From contig OX579636.1 of the NCBI GenBank assembly GCA_951230915.1, positions 26,099,567-26,163,566 of the forward strand: a DNA stretch of 64,000 nt, given 5' to 3'. The notes below the pieces were generated by a model that did not search any database, was not told the DNA's origin, and saw only the letters and a list, made by a program, of their open reading frames with translations. The stretch comes from Antitrichia curtipendula (Eukaryota > Streptophyta > Bryopsida > Hypnales > Leucodontaceae). Of the stretch, positions 57,001-64,000 are shown piece after piece. The translations under genes were made by a program, and so were the position numbers. Numbering within the stretch: the stretch's first letter is position 1; every line of letters begins with the position of its first letter.

Positions 57001-58130
57001 AATCGTAAATTTACCCAAAAAATTGCCATTCCATTGTTATCATTTCATGCATCTACAAAAAAAATCTCAAATGTTTGGGTGGCCAGGCTCAATGGTAGAT
57101 TTATATTTTCCCTTTATATGGTCAATTACTAAATCTTTTACCTTAATGCCACAAATATCTTTTTTGTGTTGTAAGAAAATTTTACAACAACTAATTTTTC
57201 TTCCAAATTTTTTTGAACTCATTGGAAGAAGTGGTATGCAAGTAGGTGTTGGCACCTAAAACTCAATGAATGATAATAACAATATTTTTAGAGAAATGTT
57301 CATCTCCAAAATATGGATCACTATGTAGTATATTTTGGCAATTTGCGCTTATTTGGATATGAATTTTTTCCTTAAAAATGATATTTTTTGAATTTGAGAC
57401 CAACTATTGGAATGAAACTTATTAAGTCTAACTTTCTACACTAGTTTGAAATTTTGAGTAATTTCTAAATTTGCATATTTTATTGCAATTTGGACTTTAG
57501 CCATATTACCATGGAGTGCTAATTTTTTTAATTTAAAATGATGTGGTAAAATAATTTGAACCATGATGTTTTATACATATTGTACACCTATGGAGAAATT
57601 TTCAGATTTTTCAAATATATTTTATATATATTCTATATCAGATATGAATTTTTTTTTACTTTTTTATTCAAAAATTCAGAGTAATTCCACATTTTCTCCC
57701 CAAAATCTGAAAATTTTACTATTATAGAAGATATGTAATCACATTTTTGAAAAAATAATCATTCTTAGATAGTTGTAAAATGGGGACATATAGAGAAGAA
57801 CATTAAAGTTTGAAAAAGTGATCATAGGCATAGATTAACCTTGTAATGTTGTAGCAAACACTAACTATTTGAAAAAAGTGCAATTATTTATCCTTGGAAT
57901 TTTGTGCAAAAATGATATGTATTTCACATTCCTCTGCTTTCAAAGCTTCCTTATTTCTCCTAGAGTCTCCCATCCCATGTCTACAAATTCATTTACAAAC
58001 GCTTTATCCTTGTCAATTTTTTTGCAAGCGCTGTGAATTTTTTGTGGAGCATTTCTACATGAGCAAGGTCAGTAATTAAATTAATTTCCGTTGATCTTCC
58101 TCAAATGAGTGCGATATGTTTCTTGACAGG
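54011..58130. other. AT-rich intergenic, nothing recognised
   Basis: Long AT-rich stretch with only short frames (up to 119 codons at 56773) that lack domains. No bounded repeats could be assigned by eye. Confidence 0.35.
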
Positions 58131-58179
58131 TTTGTAAATTTTGATTCAAACCAAAGCTCCAAAAATACTCAAAGGAAAC

Positions 58180-58549
58180 ATAATCTTCGGAACTTTGCAA
58201 GGCAACGTTTCCTTGCTTCGGAACTGTAAAAGAAACTCAATGCTCATGACTCCATCCCCTAAGCTTAAATACGAGAACGGAGCCCGTTGCAATGCAATGG
58301 CAACGTAACATGGTGAATAAATTAAAAAATGACTCCGAGGGGCGTTCTTGAGCAACCGAAGCTTTGCAATGTCCTTAGGGTTAAGCTTTGCGATGGAAGC
58401 AGTTACGCACGTACACGCACAGACACATGGCGATGAAAAAGGGATGAAAAATCGGGATAGAAAAAATAGGATGAAAACGTGACCATCTTCGTGACAGAGG
58501 GTCATGACAAATAGCGTGACAGTCTGTACTTAATATAATAGATTAGAGA
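58180..58549 (-). mobile_element. Possible Helitron 5' portion
   Basis: On the minus strand the segment begins A|TCTCTAATCTATTATATTAAG, resembling the TC-initiated 5' ends of plant Helitrons, and contains GCATTGCAACGGGC-type words common in such elements. No CTAG 3' end with hairpin was found. It abuts the Tc1 element starting at 58554. Low confidence. Confidence 0.25.
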
Positions 58550-58553
58550 TGTA

Positions 58554-59857
58554 CAGTACAATACCCACAAGGAAGTTCAGGTTTAAATTTTTTAACTCAA
58601 AATATCACCAAAAATGAAGTGCAACTTTGATTGATCATATCTTCCACTTCATACCTCCAAACTTCATGAAACTACGTTGAAAAACGAGTTATTTGTATGC
58701 TATGTGTCATTTAGATATTAATTGAAGCCACATGTCTAGGAAAAATTGAATTGCATTGATTGCACTTCAAGTTATGTTTGCACCTCTTACACTTTGAAGG
58801 CAACGTCAACGCTTCTTGCAGCAAAACAATTCAAACTTTTGTCAATCAAAGCTTTACATATGGAACTCCAACAACCTCTTAGTGCAAATATGCTTCAGCC
58901 AAGCAATGTCGTAGCTTGTGGATACATTATGCTTGTGCTTTGGTGAGTAAGTGCACTTCTAGAGACAAAAATAGATTGTGTGAGATTGTAGGTGTTCTTG
59001 ATTGTAACAAATTACCTCAATGGTGGTATAAGTTGTGCTTAGAGCTACGAATACTAGCACTAGACAACATCTAACTGGAAGAATGTGATATGGACAGACA
59101 AATCTTCATTCAAAATTGGAAAAAAAGCAAGGCAAGTGAAGGTATAGCAAAAGTCACACAAATGGTTTTCTTCAGATTGTCTTTTAAATTCGGTTGTTCA
59201 TCAATGATGATATGGGGTGCGTTCATTGGTTTTGATAAGTTTCCTTTCTGCATAATGCCACCTGATACTTGGAAAAGTAGGGGTTTTCTTGTAGTCTACA
59301 AATGCTAATTGAATATTTTCTAATTCTTCATGATCACCTTGAGACACTTATACTCATGGAAGATGGTGCTAAGGTGCATTGTAGCAAGGAAATAAGTAAT
59401 AGGAGGCAAGCGCATGGCAAAAAAATGTTTTTATGGCCCACAAACTCTCCTAACTTAAATCCCATTGAAAACCTATGGAAGATTGTGAAAGACATTGTCC
59501 AATATGAGGTACTACCACCAAACAAAGAAGAATTATTCAACACCATTCAAAGGGCATGGGAAGAGGTGTCTCTAAAGGTGATTGAAGTTCTCCTTATTAG
59601 CATGCCTCATCTTATGAAGGTTGTAATCAAAATTAATGATGGTAGCACTAGATGGTATATAGTATGCAATAAAATGCTATTTTTATATATAAAAATGCTT
59701 AAGACATTACTAAAGTAGACTTCGTTATCTTTCCAATGCACTTTGCGGTTTGTGATTTGGATCATTTTTGAGCATGTGGTGGCAATTTGAAATTTGAAGT
59801 ATGTGTTGTGTTTCTGTTAATTGACTGCTGTGAACATAAACTTCCTTGTGGGTACTG
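58554..59857 (+). mobile_element. Tc1-like element T1, first of a four-element chain
   Basis: TA at 58552-58553 and 59858-59859 flank inverted ends CAGTACAATACCCACAAGGA and, complemented, CAGTACCCACAAGGAAGTTT. At 1,304 bp it has the normal Tc1 size. It contains a decayed plus-strand transposase (separate entry). The right TA is shared with element T2. Confidence 0.75.
59070..59665 (+). pseudogene. Decayed Tc1 DD34E transposase (in T1)
   Basis: Pieces of the catalytic domain survive in order but in different frames: NVIWTDKSSFKIGKKARQ (first Asp), SSMMIWGAFIGFDKFPF, LILMEDGAKVHCSK (second Asp) and NSPNLNPIENLWKIVKDI (Glu). Exactly 34 residues lie between the second Asp and the Glu, the canonical Tc1 spacing. 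There are stops after KVKV and after the VVYKC segment. The N-terminal DNA-binding domain is not readable. Confidence 0.8.
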
Positions 59858-59859
59858 TA

Positions 59860-60795
59860 CAGTGGGCTACAGTTCATTTACGAATTCTGGGATCCTGCTA
59901 AGATTAGGAGAACTTTGGGAGGCCTATGTGTGCTAAAAAATGAATGGAATTTCAAATTTCAAATTGCGTTGGAGTCACCTTGAAATCTACTTTATCATCA
60001 TTATAAACACACATATATAATTGAAAATCATATAAAGATTTTGATGTTTTTTCTACACTATGTACTATCTAGTGTTGTCAACATTCGTGAAAATTACAAC
60101 TTGTATTCAATGGTACATATACAAAATGAACCTTCAAAATTGCTTCTAATATACCTAATTTCATACCACTTGAATTTCTTGTATGATTTCTTGCTTGTTC
60201 TTCATCCAAATGCAAAATTCTTTGACTTTCCTCCAAAGGTTCTCTATGAAATGGTAGATAGTGTATAAAAGGAATCCAAATTGTTGTATAATTTTAAACT
60301 ATTCATTTTTCACTTGTTATGAAGTTGAAGTGCACTTCAACTTCATAACAAGTGAAAAATGAATAGTTTAAAATTATACAACAATTTGGATTCCTTTTAT
60401 ACACTATCTACCATTTCATAGAGAATAGTCAAAGAATTTTTGCATTCGGGTGAAGAACAAGCAAGAAATCACACATGCAATTCAAGTGGTATGGGAAAGA
60501 GTATCTCTGAAGCAATTGTGAAGGTTCATTTCATATATGTACCATTGAATACATGTTGTAATTTTCACAAATGTTGGCAACACTAGATAGTACATAGTGT
60601 TTAGAAAACATCAAAATCTTTATATGATTTTCAATTACATATGTGTGTTTATAATGATGATAAAGTAGATTTCAAGGTGACTCCAACGCAATTTGAAATT
60701 TGAAATTCCATTCATTTTTTAGCACACAGGGGCCTCCCAAAGTTCTTCTAATCTTAGCAGGATCTCCAAATTTGTAAATGAACTGTAGCCCACTG
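59860..60795. mobile_element. Tc1-derived giant palindrome T2, second in chain
   Basis: Arms of about 470 bases meet with no spacer at 60332/60333 (GAAGTGCACTTC). The inner 100 or so bases of each arm match perfectly and the rest differ at scattered sites. Outer ends CAGTGGGCTACAGTTCATTT are diverged Tc1 termini like those of T3. Each arm carries the 3' part of a Tc1 transposase (LWRKVK then CNSSGMG-type remnants, and GNTR-like end). TA at 59858-59859 and 60796-60797 are shared with T1 and T3. Confidence 0.85.
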
Positions 60796-61029
60796 TACAG
60801 TCAAGTCCAGTTCAATTACGAATTCTGGACCGCAGTCAATTTTCAGTACAAAATTCAGCAACTTCAAGAAGTCATATCTTGGCCAAAAACAAACGGATTT
60901 CCAAACCGCAAGTTGCGTTGCAATCGTAGTAAAGAGTAGTTTATTATCCATACAAATATTTACATATAAACTTGAATATCATGTAACATTTTTGATTTGA
61001 TGTGCATAGTACCTACCATCTAGTGCTAC

Positions 61030-62360
61030 CACCCCTTGCTGCAATAATTGCTTGAATTCAATCCGGCATGTTTGCTATCAAGTTCTATAATTGCTCAAGA
61101 GAAACCTCTTTTCCAAACCGCTTGAATGGTTTCCATCATTTCGTCTTTGTTGCTTGGTTTCTTGTGGTGGCGAAGTATCCTTCATGATCTTCCATAAGTT
61201 CTCTATCGGGTTCAACACAATATTCGTTATTTTGGGAGTTTTCCTATCTCCCAATTTAGGTCGGTTTGCGCTCATCTGAATCACAGATTGGGAAACTGGA
61301 ATTTTTGAATGGGCATAACTTACTCAAATTTTGTCCAAACTGAGCATATGAGGTGTTTTTTGACATCTACAGATTCCTTGGATGTCAAAAAACACCTCAT
61401 ATGCCCAGTTTGGACAAGATTTGAGTAAGTTATGGCCATTCAAAAATTCCAGTTTTCCAATCTATGGTGCAGATCAGCGCGAACCGCGCTGAACTGCATA
61501 CTTCCAAAATCATGGAGTTCTCCCAAAATAACGAATATCGTGTTGTTCAAGTCTGGGGAATTCGGAGGCCATTGCAATTTTGGTATCCCATGAGCTTGTC
61601 TCCAAAGTTCTGGAACTTTGCCACGATGTACATGAGCACCGTCCTCCATAAGAATGAGTTGTTGTGGTGAATCGTGCATGAAATAAAATCGAGAAAGAGT
61701 ACCTTCATAAACATGTTTCACGAAATCATTAGCAGTTCACTCCCCTTGCGGCATAAAAACGAGTGGACATTTGTCAAATCTAGTAAATGCGCCCCATACC
61801 ATGACTGACGTTCTTCCTGATTTGAAAGTGGGTGCCAAACAATGGTCTGTATATTTCTCATGCACTCTTCTCCAAACCTGAATGCGTCGACTTTCTTTGC
61901 CAAGTTCGAAGGAGGACTCATCTGTCCAAATGACGTTCTTCCAGTCTTCGGTAGTCCACTGTCGATACTTGCGAGCAAATGCAAATCTCTGATTTCTATG
62001 CGGCACACTAAGATAGGGTTTTCTTAGAGTGATGCGATTTCCAAATCCAAGCCGCTGAATATGCTTGTGGATTGTGTTTCGGTGAACTCCAAACGTTTCA
62101 GCAAGTGTTGCCAAAGTGAGATGCCGATCTTGCATGATGAGTTGAGCAAGGTCTCGAAGAGAACGATCTGAGAGTTTTGTTGGTGGAGGTTTGGGTTTAT
62201 TTGTAGTAACACGTCTAAATTTCTTCCATTTCTTCAAGACCGTTGACACAGTAGAACGTGGCATTCCCATTAAATCGACAATGCGGCTGTTTTTGATTCC
62301 ATCCTCACGCATTCCCACAATCAAAGCCCTCTCATGATCGCTTAACGTTCGAGTGCGCAT
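61030..62360 (-). pseudogene. Tc1 DD34E transposase, interrupted (in T3)
   Basis: The frame opens at ATG 62360 with MRTRTLSDHERALIVGM and a helix-turn-helix pair (VSTVLKKWKK; LAETFGVHRNTIHKHIQ). The catalytic core follows: VIWTDESSFELG (first Asp), SVMVWGAFTRFDKCP, LILMEDGAHVHRG (second Asp), then LQWPPNSPDLN and PIENLWKIMKD (Glu), with 34 residues between the second Asp and the Glu. Three kinds of damage are visible. A TGA at 61737-61739 stands where relatives suggest Trp. A 329-bp foldback MITE separates SPDLN from PIENLW. One or more frame slips follow KDTSPP near the C-terminus. The enzyme would excise and insert DNA at TA dinucleotides. As it stands it cannot make a full product, but the damage looks recent. 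Confidence 0.85.
61216..61544. mobile_element. Foldback MITE nested in the Tc1 transposase, 329 bp
   Basis: Flanked by GTTCAA at 61210-61215 and 61545-61550. Ends CACAATATTCGTTATTTTGG and, complemented, AACACGATATTCGTTATTTT. Nearly the whole element folds back on itself; the central arms of about 75 bases around 61373 are almost perfect. Removal restores the Tc1 frame NSPDLNPIENLW. The duplication could be read as 4 to 8 bases because of repeated A, so the superfamily is open. Confidence 0.8.
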
Positions 62361-62679
62361 GGTAATCTGAAAAAATTGAAGTAGAAAACGATGAAAATTA
62401 ATGGAATGATGGTGGAAAAGTAAACCGGCAAACAAACTGCCAAAAAAATAAGGATGAAGCCAACAAAGCAGCCCCAATAAGCAACAAGCAAAAACATATG
62501 CACCTGCAAAATATCATGCGAATTCCAAATTAGAAAGCTACAGAATCAATCTAGAAAGTATCTTGACAAGGGGGAGGAAAACCTAATGTAGTTGAGAAGA
62601 ACAGCTTGGGAATGGTGCCCAAGCCCAAAACACGGGTGTAAATCAGCAAAGGAAGAAGACTTAAACCATAAACGTTGGT

Positions 62680-63130
62680 GGTCCTCCGGTGGGTCAAGGC
62701 CAATCGGGCGAGTATAAGCCCCCCCTCCCTCCCCGCAAAAAAAATGGCTTCAATTGCAAAAGCAATGCGGTGAAGCAGAACCGGGAATGCACGCAAGAAT
62801 GCGGCGAAACGGAGTTTGTTAAAATCAAATGGATCGGACAGAGGGCGAGGAGGAATGGAAAGCAAACATGCCGCGCAAGCGGAGGCCCCGCCGGAGGGAA
62901 GTCCATGGTAGAGTGGGACCCCGCTGAAGAAAATGCTGATGCCGGCAACGTTTGAAGTAGTAATGAGATGGAAATTCATAACTCGGCAACGCAATTGAGG
63001 AATATGGTGTTTGGATGGTAGGGAGGTGTAGGACGAGCTGGAGCATTAGATCGCGGAAGTAGGCGCCCAAAGCCTTGAAGGCATGCAAGCAAGGAGGGCG
63101 GCAAGGACGGACAATGCCATAGTTTTAGAC
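62680..63130 (-). other. GC-rich 5' segment of T3
   Basis: Base composition is far above the surroundings. Several overlapping frames run through it, none recognisable. One short minus-strand frame from about 63118 begins MALSVLAALLACMPS, which resembles a signal peptide, and stops after 24 codons. It may be the transposase leader, or captured host sequence. Confidence 0.35.
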
Positions 63131-63174
63131 AAAGGGGAGGTCCAAAATTTGTAATTGAACTGGACCTGACTGTA

Positions 63175-63816
63175 CAGTTGGGTCCAATAATCTTACAAAC
63201 TGTCTGCTATGCCATTCAAAAAAATGCACAATATAGAATATAATTGGCATTTTTCATCTTGCATAATTAGCATACAATTCTTATGCAATTTCAATCAAGC
63301 ATACCAAATTCTAGTTTAAGAAAAACAAAACTCCATTTTTGATGAATTGTTTTGTTTAATATTCATAATTTTGTATAATAATTGATTGAAAAACATTGGT
63401 GACAAATTTTTTTAATTCACATTGCATAGATATGTAGGAAATTTTTAGCAATGTTCCTTCTATAGAGATTTTCAATGTTGGGGTAACATTGCTCAAATTT
63501 TATAAAATAAACATTTTTGTATTGTACAATTAGATTTTTCTATTCAACGCTCACACGGCAACTAATTTTTCCCATTTGAGCATGATGACACACTTACTTT
63601 GCCAAATTTAATGAGAATATAGAAATAATTATTTTACAAAATTTAGGCATTGTCACCATAACATTGAAATCTCTATAGAGGGAATTTTTTAAAAATGGAT
63701 TGTGTAAGAATTCAATGTTAATTATGTCAGACAAAAAATGTCAATTATATTCTATATTATGCCAAAAAAGTTTGAATGACACAATGAGCATTTTGAAAGA
63801 TTATTGGACCCAATTG
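63175..63816. mobile_element. Tc1-type foldback element T4, fourth in chain
   Basis: TA at 63173-63174 (shared with T3) and 63817-63818. Ends CAGTTGGGTCCAATAATCTT and, complemented, CAATTGGGTCCAATAATCTT. Similarity between the arms continues inward through TATAGAATATAATTG and CTATAGAGATTT, so most of the 642 bp is foldback. No coding capacity. Confidence 0.8.
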
Positions 63817-63818
63817 TA

Positions 63819-64000
63819 TAACATCCAAATTCACCTAAACGAATGATGCAACATAAAATTGCGAGAGTTTGAGTGTGGTGGTACTAAACTAGTAAATCAT
63901 CTACAAATAGATGATGTTAGTGGATAACAAAAGGCAATAAGGAAATGTAGGGAACCATTGAATAGATCAAACTTGTGGATTGTTAAACTTCAAGCTTTAG
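63819..64000. other. Window end, nothing recognised
   Basis: AT-rich sequence without supported features. Confidence 0.4.

Larger units (their letters stand above)
60798..63172 (-). mobile_element. Tc1-like element T3 with near-intact transposase, third in chain
   Basis: Terminal inverted repeats of about 34 bases: CAGTCAAGTCCAGTTCAATT at the left and, complemented, CAGTCAGGTCCAGTTCAATT at the right, both continuing to TTTGGACC-like ends. TA at 60796-60797 and 63173-63174. Total 2,375 bp includes a nested 329-bp MITE and a GC-rich 5' segment at about 62680-63120 that most Tc1 elements lack. Confidence 0.85.

Noticed and set aside
58146..58505. 119-codon minus-strand frame with hydrophobic start
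   Set aside because: It coincides with the Helitron-like segment and shows no domain; openness seems incidental.

Overview
The window looks like a gene-poor, AT-rich nuclear segment of a land plant, most likely a moss or another bryophyte. The evidence is an intron-free PLS-type pentatricopeptide (PPR) gene with a complete DYW deaminase domain, whose wording resembles moss editing factors, plus a plant-specific HSPRO (Hs1pro-1) gene. Only two or three protein genes can be supported in 64 kb. Most of the rest is DNA-transposon sequence and AT-rich spacer. No rRNA, CRISPR or prokaryotic-style operon is seen.

Layout. 1-3 kb: a weak candidate small gene on the minus strand with a TATA box. 3.6-8.7 kb: four non-autonomous elements of different types. 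10.5-11.5 kb: a decayed piggyBac transposase (minus strand). 13.3-17.3 kb: a more GC-rich block with several tandem arrays and no recognisable gene. 18.2-19.2 kb: nested Harbinger-like MITEs. 21.7-22.4 kb: exons encoding a PDF motif (organellar single-strand DNA-binding, OSB-like). 22,840-25,551: the 903-residue PPR-DYW gene directly downstream on the same strand. 27-31 kb: piggyBac-type repeats. 33,057-36,201: HSPRO, three exons, minus strand. 39-50 kb: scattered MITEs. 50.4-53.6 kb: four piggyBac-type elements joined end to end. 58.5-63.8 kb: four Tc1-type elements joined end to end.

The most striking structure is the two transposon chains. From 50,443 to 53,581 four elements follow one another with exactly one TTAA between neighbours. 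From 58,552 to 63,818 four elements follow one another with exactly one TA between neighbours. In each chain every new element appears to have landed in the target duplication of an earlier one. The TTAA family has at least nine full copies here. One insertion is documented by a related empty site inside the window. A piggyBac relic with all three catalytic aspartate regions recognisable lies in the same window. The Tc1 chain carries a canonical DD34E transposase that is unusual for a land plant, with one visible stop in its main frame, some damage near the C-terminus, and a 329-bp foldback element inserted near the catalytic glutamate.

The host genes are not obviously linked in function. The PDF exons and the PPR-DYW gene both point to organelle nucleic-acid metabolism and may be one transcription unit. 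HSPRO is a stress and SnRK1-associated family. Coordinates of exons and element ends were read by eye; family assignments rest on motif recognition, not database searches.
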